Positions 1 through 11,530 of a DNA stretch of 64,000 nucleotides are shown here, one piece after another; within the stretch, counting starts at the first letter, position 1, and each line of letters opens with the position of its first letter. Source of the DNA: Cercospora beticola (lineage: Eukaryota > Ascomycota > Dothideomycetes > Mycosphaerellales > Mycosphaerellaceae); assembly GCF_033473495.1 (NCBI RefSeq), contig NC_088935.1:3286001-3350000 (forward strand), given 5' to 3'. The position numbers and the translations under genes were made by a program. Below the pieces are notes generated by a model. That model had not been told where the DNA came from and searched no databases. It saw nothing but the letters and a program-made list of their open reading frames with translations.

Positions 1-623
1 CCCGTGCAGTCGTTAGCTGCGAGGCCACTCGAGTCGCGCGCGAGATCGAGTTGAGGTCGGCCGTGGTGAAGTCGGTGGGCAGTCTGGGCTGCGAGCGCGA
101 GAGACCTTTCCTCGCAGCGGCGGATGATGGAAGCGAGAGGTCAGGTGTCGCCGTTCTATCGCAGCAGTAGCGGCAGTGGTGTCTGGACAGAAGTGTATGT
201 GGCTGTAGATGTAGAGGTGCAACAACAGTGGAGCAACGTTTAGACGTACATACTCGACGCGCTGGTGGGGCAGTTTGGACGGTCCGAAAATAGAATTAGA
301 TGCCCTTCTGCAGCGCCCAGCTCCTCACTTCGTCTCTGGCAACCGTCGGGCTACTACTACTGGTGCGACAGAGGTTCACAGGCGCGTGGTCCTCTCGCGC
401 GTGCGCATCTAATCTCGGCAGAGGCCTCGTGGGCCTGTGCCTGTGGCTTTTAGTCTAGAGGTCCTCCTGCTACGCGCCGCGCCGCGACACCACGGAAGTA
501 CTGCTCACGCCATACTCCTCACGCTTGAGACCACACAGCAGCATCAGCACAACAAAGGTTCCAGATACCGCTTAACAACTAGCTACCAGAGCACACCGGT
601 CAGAAAGACCGCTCATCACCATC
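1..623. other. Intergenic region, upstream of first gene
   Basis: No supportable gene is visible here. Short open frames occur on both strands but none has fungal-like composition, a clean start with downstream continuity, or a recognisable domain. The last 100 bases or so are presumably the promoter and 5' leader of the gene starting at 624. The window edge prevents saying what lies further upstream. Confidence 0.5.
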
Positions 624-1432
624 ATGCCTGGTGTTCGTAAGTCCAGAGCACCATCTTCCTGGAATCCACAAACAGAGCCACTGACAAACGCGCCATAGCC
701 CCAGACGCGGTCGACAATGTCAAGCGGCTGTTGAAGGGCATGTTCAGGCGCGGAAAGAAGAGCAAACAAGAGACCCCCGCCGACAGCACCTCTGCAGCCC
801 CGTCTACCGCTCAGGCCCCGGCGAAGCCAGATGCGCCTGCTGCACCTCAACAACCAGCCTCGCCGGCAACACCAGCCAGCCCACCGTCTGCCACGACCGC
901 TGCGCCAGACACAAATAAGCAGCTACCTTCGCAGCCGGCAGCTCCAGCAGCTCCGGTGGCTCCAGCAGCTCCGGCGGCTCCAGCAGCCAACGCCGCGGCC
1001 GCAGCACCAGCTGCTGCATCGTCGACTTCTGGTCCCGCGGCTTCGGCAACTGCACCAGCTGCGGAGTCTGCTCCCATTCCACCTCCAAAGACGGACGGCG
1101 CTGCAGATCAATCCCAAGTCGCAGACACTACCAATGTTGAGCAAAAGGCGAGCCCACCACAAGCAGATGCAGAGAAGAGCGTGACCGATACCGCTGCCAT
1201 TCCACCGCCAACTCCAGTCACCGCAGTAGAGAATACACCTCCAACAGCAGCCCCAGTGGCACCAACCGCGCAGTCGGAGACTAAAGAGCCAGCGCCGACG
1301 CCGAAGCCTGGTGCAGACGTCGAAAAGTTGCCTGTGCTTGCAGAACCTCCTGTCGTGCAGCCTACACAAAGCGCGCCAGGCATGTCTGCGACTTCCGGAC
1401 CGCTCGAGGACTTTCCAGAGGGTACGAAGTAG
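624..1432 (+). CDS. Ala/Pro-rich low-complexity protein, two exons
   Basis: Predicted exons are 624-636 and 699-1432 with a 62-nt intron (donor GTAAGT, acceptor CATAG), giving about 248 residues. Exon 1 supplies only MPGV plus one base and joins in frame to a basic segment, PDAVDNVKRLLKGMFRRGKK. The rest is strongly enriched in Ala, Pro, Thr and Ser and is probably disordered. The amphipathic basic N-terminus followed by a low-complexity tail resembles fungal proteins of unknown function that may associate with membranes; that role is inference. If the tiny first exon is wrong, the first in-frame ATG is at 740. The long antisense frames over 850-1500 are by-products of the GC-rich repeats. 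No catalytic domain is recognised. Confidence 0.65.
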
Positions 1433-2223
1433 ACGTTCTGGCTCATGGCGTTCGGGTTCACGTTCGAGTCTTTTAGGCTCTTAGCGATTGCAATTTGTAC
1501 ATATTGCGGCACGGCAATGCCACAATCTGGGTCTCATCACCGGGACCTGTCTGCTGGCATTGCGGAATAGTTCAAATCGGCGGCTAGTGAGTACGGCAGA
1601 ATCATTTGTGGCCTGTTGGGCCGCCCACTTTATACCCTTTGTGAGTTGTTGTATGCAAACCTGACCAGATCACCAATGTTCTACGTGTAGTCTCAGAGCC
1701 GATGCTGGCTCATCTGTGGTCTGATCGCCTCTTTCGCAAGCGCAGTTACATCGGCGGTAAGAGGAAATTGCAGCCGCGATCAGAAGCCACAGCTCAGATG
1801 TAAACAGAGTGCGACTGTGAAGAATTCGAGCATTTACAGGCGTGGCATTGAAGGAAGGGCTTGTTGCTAAAGATGGACAATGGGCTGTTTGTCGTTCGTA
1901 TACACATTTGACCACCTTGCGAATTGCATGAAGTCGGCCTGCATAATAATAGTGCTCTCCACATGCTCCACAAGGGTCAATGGACTAAAGAATGGCGTGC
2001 TCCGGACATCGGAGGAAGTCGAGATTTCCTCTGGGCCAGAGCGGCGAATAGTGTTTGCGCGCATCACAAAAGTGTTCCGATTACCAACGGTCCTTTGTTC
2101 TCCAGTAACGTGGACATTCGACAGCAGAATACATCTGCCTCGAGAGCGAAGTTACTCCTCGTCGCGAACGACGATCTCGTGACACCCTCGTCGCAACGAC
2201 AGCCCGTTCGCTTCGTCGGCAGC
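1433..2223 (+). other. Intergenic region and MET10 5' leader
   Basis: This holds the 3' end of the Ala/Pro-rich gene and the promoter and leader of the sulfite reductase gene. The MET10 frame stays open upstream of its chosen ATG to about 1924, with one in-frame ATG at 1963, but that stretch does not look like a conserved N-terminus. Several out-of-frame ATGs lie between 1870 and 2000, so either the transcript starts after them or they act as upstream ORFs. No clear palindromic sulfur-regulator site was found by eye. Confidence 0.4.
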
Positions 2224-5200
2224 ATGGGGCTTCGCCAGGACCCTTCGCCCACGGCGAAAAAGTCGAATGCGCTGCCATTCGGACAAGATGTTGCTCTGAG
2301 CCATCTTGCAGGCCCGACATATCTTACTGCACAGACATTAGTGCAGCAGGTCGCCTACGCGCTCTCGGACAACTGCTTCGCTTACTCGCCGCCCTCCTTC
2401 GACCTCGACGCAGCCGCCCGATCCTGGCACGATGCTGGAGAGAAGAATGCCTACAACGCCATCACAGGCTTGCATAGCCTGCAGACGCGAAGCGGCGCGG
2501 GCAGTATCGCGCTGGGATACATGTTTAGTCCCGACTTCGACTTGAGCAGGAGACGCGTTCCACAATCCATTGTCGCTAGCACTGGCAGTTTGAACCAGCT
2601 TCGCCCCCAGCTGGACCAGTTGAGCCTGCTCTACGATGTTGCCAATCCGACTGCGCTTCAAATTGCTGCAGTCGATTATGCTGCAAACACAAAAAGTGGT
2701 CTGGTGGCCGACTACGCCACGACTCTGACACTTTCTGAAGAGCTGGGTCTGGGTTTGGTGACTAGCAGGAGTGCATTTGAGGTGCAACACATGGCTTTGT
2801 TCTCCACGCTGCTCGCCTCCATCCTGCCAACCATCCACACCTACGATGGCATCACTGTGGGCCGTGAGACAACTCGTGTCATCGATGTGTTGAACGTGTC
2901 GAGCTTGAAGCGGACCTACGACACCGTACTTCAGAACACCCAGGAGGACAGGCAATCCAAGCGATTGACGAACGAAGGCAAGCTTTTGAAGCTCCTGAAT
3001 GCGTTCAATGCCGAGCTGGGCACCGAGTACAAAGCATTTGAGTATCACGGACACCCACAGCCGGACAGCGTGACAGTCGTTTTCGGTACTGTTGAGGCAA
3101 GCGTCGCTGCACAGGTCGCCGAAGCCCTGGCAGAGCAAGGCGTCAAGGTTGGAGTGATCAATGTGCGCGTTTATCGGCCCTTTGTCGAGGACGAGTTCAT
3201 TGCCACTCTGCCTCCCACCGCACAGCATGTTACAGTCCTTGGACAGGTTCAAGATCAGGCGTCGGCTCTTGACCCCAGCGTTACCAGTAACCTGTACGCC
3301 GATGTTCTTGCCGCTGTCAACTTCCAGAGCATGACTTCTGGAACATCTCCAAGTGTCTATAATGTGAAGTACGCGCGCGAGACAGTCTGGACGATCGCCA
3401 AGATGGACGCCATCTTGCAGCAGGCCAACTCTAAGGGCGAGTGCCAGGTCTCCATCCTGACCCTCGGCGACAAAGACGCCAAGCAATACACATTCTGGGA
3501 TGTGGACTCGAGCAGCAGCGCTAGTGCTCCCGTCATGCTTGGTCAACTGCTTGCCGATGACAGTGCACTCAATGTTTCAGTTCGCTCTGGTCACGATAAT
3601 CTGGTGCAAGGTGGTGCTCTCCGGACCGATGTGCGCACGTCATCGCGAAGCATCGAAAGCGCGTACAGTATCAAGAGCGCCGATGTGGTAGTCGTCGGCA
3701 GCGAGAAACTCTTCAAAGACTTTGCCGTCATTGATAGCGTCAAGCCAGAAGGCACAGTGCTTCTCAAATCGCCTGGCTGGAAGGATGAGGACCTGGAGAA
3801 GAAGCTGGGTCCTTCGCTTCGCAAGGCCATTGCGACCAAGCAGCTTGCTCTATGGATCCTTGATCCAGCGGCCATTTCCAAGGTGGAAGAAAATCCTGAG
3901 CTTGAAGCTTATCTCTTACAACTGGCATTCCTCAAGCTCTCGAAGCCAGAGCTCTACGCAGCGGGCTCGAAGAAACTGCAAGTTGCTGGCGACGCTCTCG
4001 AGGTGTTGGTCGAACAGCTAGATCAATCCTTGAAGAAGGCCGAGATTCCTGAGAGCTGGCTGACGATCGAGCCTGAGGAGAACGAATCACTGCCTGTCGC
4101 AGAAGATCTTCAAATCAACAGTTTCGCGCCATTTGAAAGGACCGAAGAGGAACCTCCTTCGCTTCTCAAAGACTGGAAGATCGCTGCCAAGGGCTTAGCT
4201 TTCAAGGAAGCATATGGCACCAAGACCGCACTCCGACCTGATGTTGGCGTCAAGACGGCAATTGTGCACATCAAGGAGCATCGTAGACTGACGCCATTGA
4301 CGTACGACCGTAACATCTTCCACATTGAGTTTGACCTTGGCGACAGCGGAGTCAAATACGAGATTGGAGAGGCTTTGGGTATCCATGCGGAGAACGATCC
4401 AACTCAGGTTGAGGAGTTCATCAAGTGGTACGGGCTTGATCCAGCTCAGATTGTGGAGGTACCGTCCCGCGAGGATCCTCAACTGTTGGAGAACCGCACT
4501 GTGTATCAAGCTTTGCTCCAAAACGTTGACATCTTCGGTCGCCCACCGAAGCGATTCTACGAAGCGCTCAGCGAGTTTGCCGATGATGAGAAGGAGAGAA
4601 CCGAACTCCTGATGTTGGGTACTGGTGGCAACCAAGAAGCTGTGCTCGAATTCAAGCGCCGCGCAGAAGTGGACACCATCACCTATGCTGACATCTTGCT
4701 GGAATTCAAGTCGGCGCACCCTGGCTTCCACGACATTGTGCGCATTGTCAATCCGATGAAGCGCAGAGAGTATTCCATCGCATCCTCGCAAAAGGTCACT
4801 CCAAACAGTGTCAGCTTACTCATCGTCACCGTCAACTGGGTCGATCCCAAGGGCAGAGATCGCTTTGGTCAAGCAACTCGATATCTCGATAGCTTGCCCA
4901 TCGGCGCTCCTGTCACGGTGTCCGTGAAGCCATCGGTCATGAAGCTGCCGCCCAAGACCACGCAGCCCATCATCATGGCAGGCCTGGGTACTGGACTTGC
5001 GCCCTTCCGTGCGTTCGTGCAAGAGCGAGCCTGGCAACGTGAGCAGGGCATGCCGATTGGTGATGTCTTCCTGTACATGGGTTCGCGACACAAACGCGAG
5101 GAGTACCTGTATGGAGAAGAATGGGAAGCATACCAGGACGCGGGCATCATTACCTTGCTCGGAGCTGCATTCTCTCGTGATCAGCCGCAGAAGATCTACA

Positions 5201-5424
5201 TTCAGGACCGTATGCGACAGACACTGGGTGACATCCGTCGCGCATATCTCCGAGAGGAGGGTGCTTTCTACCTCTGCGGACCGACTTGGCCTGTGCCGGA
5301 CGTCACCAATGTGCTCGAGGAGGCCGTTGAGACTGAGGCACGTGCTGAAGGCAAGAAGAAGAGTGGGCCAAAGGAGATCGAGAGGTTCAAGGAGGAGCAG
5401 CGATACATCCTTGAGGTGTACTAG
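2224..5424 (+). CDS. MET10: Sulfite reductase [NADPH] flavoprotein subunit
   Basis: This intron-free gene encodes 1066 residues, close to the roughly 1035 of yeast Met10. The product is the alpha subunit of assimilatory sulfite reductase, passing electrons from NADPH through FAD to the sirohaem subunit that reduces sulfite to sulfide for cysteine and methionine synthesis. The N-terminal half has the pyruvate:ferredoxin-oxidoreductase-like region typical of Met10. The C-terminal half is a ferredoxin-NADP reductase module: FAD motif RREYSIASS near residue 846, the GLGTGLAPFRAF nucleotide loop near 920, YMGSRHKREEYLYGEE and YLCGPTWPVPDV. It ends in ILEVY like its relatives. The start at MGLRQDPSP was chosen because family similarity begins there; an in-frame ATG at 1963 would add 87 non-conserved residues. 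Confidence 0.95.
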   Translation: MGLRQDPSPTAKKSNALPFGQDVALSHLAGPTYLTAQTLVQQVAYALSDNCFAYSPPSFDLDAAARSWHDAGEKNAYNAITGLHSLQTRSGAGSIALGYMFSPDFDLSRRRVPQSIVASTGSLNQLRPQLDQLSLLYDVANPTALQIAAVDYAANTKSGLVADYATTLTLSEELGLGLVTSRSAFEVQHMALFSTLLASILPTIHTYDGITVGRETTRVIDVLNVSSLKRTYDTVLQNTQEDRQSKRLTNEGKLLKLLNAFNAELGTEYKAFEYHGHPQPDSVTVVFGTVEASVAAQVAEALAEQGVKVGVINVRVYRPFVEDEFIATLPPTAQHVTVLGQVQDQASALDPSVTSNLYADVLAAVNFQSMTSGTSPSVYNVKYARETVWTIAKMDAILQQANSKGECQVSILTLGDKDAKQYTFWDVDSSSSASAPVMLGQLLADDSALNVSVRSGHDNLVQGGALRTDVRTSSRSIESAYSIKSADVVVVGSEKLFKDFAVIDSVKPEGTVLLKSPGWKDEDLEKKLGPSLRKAIATKQLALWILDPAAISKVEENPELEAYLLQLAFLKLSKPELYAAGSKKLQVAGDALEVLVEQLDQSLKKAEIPESWLTIEPEENESLPVAEDLQINSFAPFERTEEEPPSLLKDWKIAAKGLAFKEAYGTKTALRPDVGVKTAIVHIKEHRRLTPLTYDRNIFHIEFDLGDSGVKYEIGEALGIHAENDPTQVEEFIKWYGLDPAQIVEVPSREDPQLLENRTVYQALLQNVDIFGRPPKRFYEALSEFADDEKERTELLMLGTGGNQEAVLEFKRRAEVDTITYADILLEFKSAHPGFHDIVRIVNPMKRREYSIASSQKVTPNSVSLLIVTVNWVDPKGRDRFGQATRYLDSLPIGAPVTVSVKPSVMKLPPKTTQPIIMAGLGTGLAPFRAFVQERAWQREQGMPIGDVFLYMGSRHKREEYLYGEEWEAYQDAGIITLLGAAFSRDQPQKIYIQDRMRQTLGDIRRAYLREEGAFYLCGPTWPVPDVTNVLEEAVETEARAEGKKKSGPKEIERFKEEQRYILEVY

Positions 5425-5730
5425 TTATTTGATGGTCACTCGTTGTTGCGACTATATAGAATTGACTGATATGGCATGATTTGCAGTGGAGTAAAAATGT
5501 AACTTGTTTTGTGTTCATTTCGGACTTGATTGACTGCGCTTTGAATTGCAGCTCCCAATCTCATCGACGCGTGAAGTCTGCGATCCGCTCCCAGCGAATT
5601 ACGTCGGACCGGACGTGGCTGCGGTGCATGATGTAATCCAGCGTCAAGATCAAAGATATGCATTGCGAGCATTCAAACGTCTGCACTCCGCTTCGCATCT
5701 TCTTCTGACATCGTCTCACAGAGGAGCAAA
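5425..5730. other. Short intergenic region
   Basis: A 306-bp spacer holding the MET10 3' region and the promoter of the small mitochondrial-type gene. I see no RNA gene or repeat. Confidence 0.4.
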
Positions 5731-6269
5731 ATGTTGTCACGTACTGTTCGTCGTGGATTCGTCCAAAGCCGCCATGTTCGCCCATTCCAAACATCAGCTA
5801 CACGGCCATTACCATCGAAATACGACCAGGACAAGGACAGCATAAACACGACATCGAACGAATACAGCAAGTCATCTGGAGACGGTCAAGCAGCAGGAGA
5901 AGGCACAGCTTTCGATCCAAATCAAACGAGTCCAGAGAGTCAACATGAAAGTGCTCGACAAGAGAGCGGCTCTGTAAGCAAAGCAAAGCCCCAGATGAAT
6001 CCCTGCTACAAGGGTGGTGACGACGATGCCGGGTTGGGCTTGTGAGAGTTTGGAGACTGACAAGCCGGGTCCTGCAGAACAGCGACAACCCTCTCAACGT
6101 GAGCCCTGCCAACCACGATATCAGTCGCACGAATGCGGATAAACAGCAGCATCAGGCACAAGGGAGCAAAGACGAGACGGGGGGAGGGAGTGGACGGTCG
6201 AGGTCCAGCGGTGGAGGCAGTCCGCAGAAGAGTGGTGGAGGGCAATCAGGTGGTGGTGGATCTGGTTGA
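5731..6269 (+). CDS. Small mitochondrial-type protein, unknown function
   Basis: The ATG at 5731 opens a frame with a classic mitochondrial presequence: MLSRTVRRGF..HVRPFQTSA is basic, hydroxylated and free of acidic residues. Read through, the protein would be 104 residues ending GDDDAGLGL. A better model removes a 41-nt intron (6042-6082, donor GTGAGA, an ACTGAC branch sequence, acceptor ACAG), joining exons 5731-6041 and 6083-6269 into 165 residues with the junction GLGFDNPLNVSPAN and a Gly/Ser-rich tail. The second form keeps coding-like sequence through the following frame. The intron is shorter than others here, so the splice is moderately supported. No known domain is recognised; mitochondrial location is inferred from the N-terminus. 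Confidence 0.6.
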
Positions 6270-7238
6270 GGACAGCAGGCGAGCGGAAGTGATGCTGCAG
6301 TGGAAATGGTGTAGCAGGAACGCGAGGCGATCCTTCGAGGCCGGTCGGATTTCGGTCGCATGCCCGTGGAGTGTCACAGGACAGGCTCACAGCAGGACTT
6401 GTTGTATTGGTAGTATGCCTGCCACAGGCACATCGCGAGACAGCATTCCCATGAGATGATGCAGATTTGATTCCAACCATGCAGTCCGCATTCGTAACTC
6501 AGCAGCTCGTTGCGACATAGATTTCGCTGAAGCGTTCAATGGCGTTGCCAGTCAGGTCTGCAGGAGCACGCTTGCCAACTATGCTGCCAATTGCCTTACG
6601 GGTCCGATTTCGGTGAACACGAGATGGCGGGTCAGTTCATGTGTGCCGAGACATTGGGGAGGATTTCGAAGCTGTCGGAGCTGCTGCCAGAACACGATCC
6701 TTCCAATGGCACAAGCCATCACGATGCGACAATACTGCGTGTGCAGGACGAGCCGTGTCATCGCCGCCGCAGCAGCGGTGTCCAGTGTGTCGATGGCGAG
6801 GCGAGGCGAGCATGGGGTCTTGCAGATGTGTGCAGGCGGTTGGCGGGGAAGGACAGCGTGATAAGTCATGTGGGCCAAAATAAACTCGGCAATGAGCGCA
6901 TGGTACAGCTTGGAGAGAGCTCGTAGCTATGCAACATATAGCAGCCGGCCTCGTTGCGTGTGAATGCTGTGCCACCAGCAGTATTGTGCCGCTCACGCTC
7001 CTGCAAATTGGCTCGTTCATTTCGCATCAATAGTCCCCGACCGTTGCGCGGGTCTTGAGCGTCTTGTTGAGGCGGCAGCTCAACACCTCCGCCCAAGTCC
7101 ATGGCATAACATGTCCCGAAGCTTTTCGCTTGACGCCGCCACTTGGAATGATTTGCACGCCGACGACCTCGCTCGCCTCTCTCCTCCTCTTCCCTCTGCC
7201 TGCCAGAGTCGCCGTGAGCCATTGACCACCCCGCCGTG
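6270..7238. other. Intergenic region of about 1 kb
   Basis: Several overlapping short frames exist on both strands (for example 6591-6926 plus and 6637-7020 minus), but none shows a domain, a convincing start or intron continuity. The stretch after about 7100 is CT-rich and is probably the glycogenin promoter and leader. Confidence 0.4.
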
Positions 7239-10156
7239 ATGGCCGGCAAGGAAGATGTCTACTGCACCGTGAGCCTCGTGCCCGCCGCACTCGCTTCGTC
7301 CGCTCTACTGACACCTCGCCCAGCTCGTGCTCAACGATGGCTATTTACCCGGTATGCCTCTCCTCCTCCACCTCCTCCAACTTCGCTCCCGCCGCCTTCT
7401 GCAATCACGCGCCTGCACCGAACCGGCGTGTGAGACGTGCTCCCCGCTAAGACAATCGCAGGCGCGGCCGTGCTGGCCCACTCGCTCCGAGACTGCGGGA
7501 CGAAGAAGAAGTTGGCGTGTTTGATTGACCAGGAGGCCCTGCGGCATAGCACAATGGAAGAGCTACAGGTAACGCGTCCTGCAAGAGCCCATTGGGCAAT
7601 TCGCGAGAATGACACGTGCAACAGTCTCTCTACAACTATGTTATTCCCATCGAGCGCATCGGCAACCCACATCCGGGCAACCTGTATCTCATGAACAGGC
7701 CCGACCTGCTCTACACATTCACCAAGATCAATCTCTGGCGCCAAACACAATTCCGTAAGATTGTATACATCGACGCCGACGTCGTGGCACTGCGAGCGCC
7801 GGAAGAGTTATTTGACATCGCAGAGAGCTTCGCCGCAGCCCCAGATGTCGGCTGGCCAGATGCCTTCAACACGGGAGTTATGGTGCTCACACCAGACATG
7901 GGCGAGTATCATGCCCTTCGTGGCCTAGCCAATGCAGGAGACAGCTTCGATGGTGCCGACCAAGGTCTTCTGAACCAGTACTATGAGCATCGTCCGTGGA
8001 AGCGATTGAGCTTCAAGTACAACACCACTCCGAGTGCCAACTACCAATATGAGCCGGCCTATCGATATTGGAAGCACGGTATCAGCATGGTCCATTTCAT
8101 TGGTAAGGAGAAGCCATGGCATCGCGGCAGAGAACAGCATGGTGCTCCTGCAGCCTTTCAAGAAATGAATAGCAGATGGTGGGCTGTGTACGATCGGCAC
8201 TTCCACGTCTCGGTGAGTTCAACAGATCATTGGGATATCTTGTGGCTGAGAGATTTCGTACAGACTTCCGATTACATTCACGGTCAGCGACGCGCGACGA
8301 CGGAATATGTGCAAGAACACCAACCTGAGCCTCAGCATGTACCCCAGAAGTACTACGCCACCGGCTATCCAATTGCAACGACGCAGCCAGCGCCACCTCC
8401 GCAACGCGAAACGCAGGTGGCATATGTGCAGGGACATGGGCAGCATCATGCCTCGCATGGCCACCAATCGTACCAGCAACAGTCGCACGACCATGCACAA
8501 GAGCATCATCCCACAGGCACCGCGACCCCGCTGATGACAGAGCCAGGCGAGCGTGTAGAGAACATTGATCAAGGTCGTGTTCAACCCGCCCCGACAATCG
8601 AGCAACGCAAATTTTCTGCTCCGCACATGGAATGGGATGCCACCAGAGCTGCTCCTCCCGTGCAATCGAAGCCTGAAGCTGCGAACTTCCCGACGCAGAC
8701 CTACGAGTTCAGCTGGGACCCAGCCCCGTTCCGAGCTCCACAGGCATATCCGCAGCCGCCCAGAGACATGTATTACGAGGTTCCGCCGCCTCCTGCCCCA
8801 CGCAAGGTAGAAGAGAAACCGAAGGCAATTTTCCCATGGGAAGAGAGAGAAGTGCCGAAGCCGACACGAAGGTTTGTAGACGACGAACCGCAACCGCCGC
8901 CTCCGGTCCTGGAACCGGAATCCGCCTACATCGATGAACTAGAGGTTACTCCGGACTCCAAGGCGGAACCCTTGACACCCACCATTCAAATAAGGGACGC
9001 CGACCCATGGGCCTCATTTGGACAGAGTAAGAACGCGTGGGACGACGTCAACGGGATCAACTCCTACGTCCGTGCTTTGACGTCCTTCCAGAAGAATCGC
9101 GGCAAGGTACAAGTCGTGGAGTCGAACGTGCCGTCGACTGGTATAGCCGCGCCAACGAATATTCTGTCGCCCACTTCACAGTCCGATCCCGAGGATCTGG
9201 TCCAACGGGTCGAAAATGCACGCGGGCGACGAGAATCTCTAATCTTGACGGACTTTCCCTCCGCAATTGAGCGGCCTTCATTACCTGTGACACCAGCGCC
9301 TCAAAGAAGAGTGTTCTGGGGAGACGACCGCGACACAACGAGCGATCTACCACCTGCCGAAGGTGTACCCGACCAAGCCGATTGGGTACGTTGCATGATG
9401 TGTGGTTCTATCGTGCCTGAAAAGGCTCTGCAAGTCGCTGCTTTTACGCGTTCGTTATTGCAGTCTTGATTTTCATTGTCCCGCTGCGCGGCGACTGGCA
9501 TCTTGGCTTCCTGAAGCAATGCTTTACGACTCGACGACATTGGCGATTGATTCGCGGTCTTGACTTGCGATTGCTGCGATTCCCGCGTCTTTCTTATCCA
9601 CATGCTAATTTTTTCTATCAAGGATCCCAATGTTCGTCTAGAACAGCTTCGGCGCACCTCATTGATTGGCCCTGTCGACCTCAAGCTTCCGGACAAGAAA
9701 TTGGCCGAACGCAAAATGCCTGAAACCGCTGTGCCAGTGCCGGAAACCACTTTCAATGCATCGCACGTGTCTGTGAGCAAAGAGTCACAGGCAGCACAGC
9801 CCGCAGGTGACGACACCCAACCGGCGCTGTTGAGCGGTGGAGGTAGCCCACACGGTCTGGATGGGGCCAATGACACATCGAGCAATGTCGTCAGCTCGAC
9901 AATCAGCAAGAGCGAGTCCGAAGCGACAGCAACGTCGACACAGACGACAAACGCAATATCTACTGCACTTTCATCAAGCCAAATGGATGATCGATCGGGT
10001 GCAGTCACGATGCCTGGACAATATCCCGGGAGCCAGAATTCTGTGGCTTTTGTTGAGCCGAATTTTCAGAAAGACTTGACCGTGGACGAATTTGAGCACA
10101 AGGAAAAGACTGGCGAGGATCCACTCAGTCCAAAGCAAGAGGGTGGGACACTTTAG
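7239..10156 (+). CDS. Glycogenin glucosyltransferase (GT8)
   Basis: Five predicted exons (7239-7268, 7324-7351, 7462-7568, 7625-9385, 9623-10156) give 819 residues. The product primes glycogen by glucosylating itself from UDP-glucose. The GT8 domain fills roughly residues 1-270: start EDVYCTLVLNDGYLPGAAVL, metal-binding DAD at 105-107, and the acceptor loop NTTPSANYQYEPAYRYWKHG, where Y195 or Y197 aligns with the self-glucosylated tyrosine of rabbit glycogenin. A long low-complexity linker rich in His, Gln and Pro follows. The last exon carries DPNVRLEQLRRTSLI, like the C-terminal repeats by which glycogenins hold glycogen synthase. The first three introns are needed to restore the conserved N-terminus. 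Without the 237-nt last intron the frame stops at 9469. Confidence 0.9.
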
Positions 10157-11530
10157 GAGCGATTTCGTTGCCTGTTGTTTGGGTGATACGCGGTGCTTTC
10201 TGCCGGTTTCCGTTGCATTCTCAGTCTCTTCATTTACGATGAACATTTCCCTGCGTGGCCAGTCTGGTGCAGCATATTGAGCGTTCATGTCTCTCCTCCC
10301 ACCAGCGGGAGTGATGACCGGCGTGCATCAGCATCTCTGTATAAATAGTACTTACTTGAACAGTGGGAGTTTCTTTGACATAGTGGAGGGTATTGGTCGG
10401 CAAGGTTAGGGGGTGGCTCAGAAATTGCATCGTCGGTATTTGAGATGAGAATAGTAATCTCAACAGTGTTCGCAATTGATCAAATATTCGATTGTTTCCA
10501 CCTTAATGGTTGAACAGGTAAGCCGGGAAGTGTACGCACTGGCAGCGTGGACCGATCTGGGAGTCTGAGATGCCCTGATGAAGCAGCTGAATGTGTCTGG
10601 GCAGATCTATGGCAGCTTCCTGCATTCGTGCCGCAGCGATCGCACTGTTAATCGGACTTGACATCAACCCGGGTAGAAGATTTGTCGGCCATTGCGAATG
10701 TCTAGACTTCTGGAGTGGCCAACGCACGACCGGGACAGACTACGTTAGTGTGGTACAAACTTATGCAGGTTTGGTCGGATGTGGACAAGGCACCAAAAGC
10801 CGCTTCGAACAATCGCTGCGGCTCATTCACACCTTCTCCCCGCTGGTGCCCTTGGACGTTCTGGAATGTGGTAATGATGGCTGCTGTTCCATCGAAAAGG
10901 ATGCACTAGGTCTGGTCTCCTTTGCTTCGAAGTAAGACATTGCCGTCCTTGCATCTAATGCGCGCCATCCATCGTCCATCTGTCTGCTCGAGATGAAGCA
11001 CGTGTGACCATGTGCTCTCCACATTCAGTCTAAGTGGGTCGTTCGGTCTAGTTCAGCCTCGACCTCAGCCTTGTGTTGCTGCATTGGTGCCCTGCACGTC
11101 GATGAGGCTGAAATTCGGCCTATTGGAATATAGCTCAGCCTTTTCCGCAGCCTTGTATGTCTCTGCTTCATCGGGCTATGTCCCGAAGAGGCTGCACAAT
11201 GGAGGGAAAGCGCGGACTCACTCGGACGCCCTCCCTCCTATTTGCTTCTCTTGACCTCGCCGGCCCCGAAAGGCTTCTGGAGAGCATGGTCTAGATTTTT
11301 GTAACTCCTCAGCCTCACGGAATCGCATGTCTCGCGGCGTCGAGAGGGCGGCCGAGGTCGTGAGAGGACGATGCCTTGAAGGGGTAGCCTGAGAGGCATG
11401 GAGCAGTATAAAGTGTCGGTCGAAGTCCTCGAGAAAGAGACCAGCAAGACAACAACATCAATCAATCGCCAGCCGATTACAGCACAACAGCTCTCACAAA
11501 TCAACAACAGCCCGCAGTCCAACAGCAACC
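10157..11530. other. Intergenic region of about 1.4 kb
   Basis: No convincing gene. A plus-strand frame at 10591-10935 (114 codons) has a hydrophobic start but no recognisable relatives and no splice support. The last part is the promoter of the secreted PAN-like protein and contains a TATA element, listed separately. Confidence 0.45.
11407..11412 (+). promoter_or_regulatory. Putative TATA box of secreted PAN-like gene
   Basis: The hexamer TATAAA lies 119-124 bases upstream of the ATG at 11531, a suitable distance for a core promoter with a leader of about 90 nt. TATA promoters are common in strongly regulated secreted-protein genes. Assignment rests on sequence and position only. Confidence 0.45.

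Noticed and set aside
1924..2223. N-terminal extension of MET10 by about 100 residues
   Set aside because: It begins without a family-like N-terminus and the in-frame ATG at 1963 adds non-conserved sequence; the start at 2224 matches relatives.
2338..3546. Long minus-strand open frame of 402 codons
   Set aside because: It lies antisense to the clearly conserved MET10 coding sequence and has no recognisable domain.
10591..10935. 114-codon plus frame with a hydrophobic stretch
   Set aside because: No relatives recognised, no supported start or splice sites, and composition not distinct from flanking noncoding DNA.
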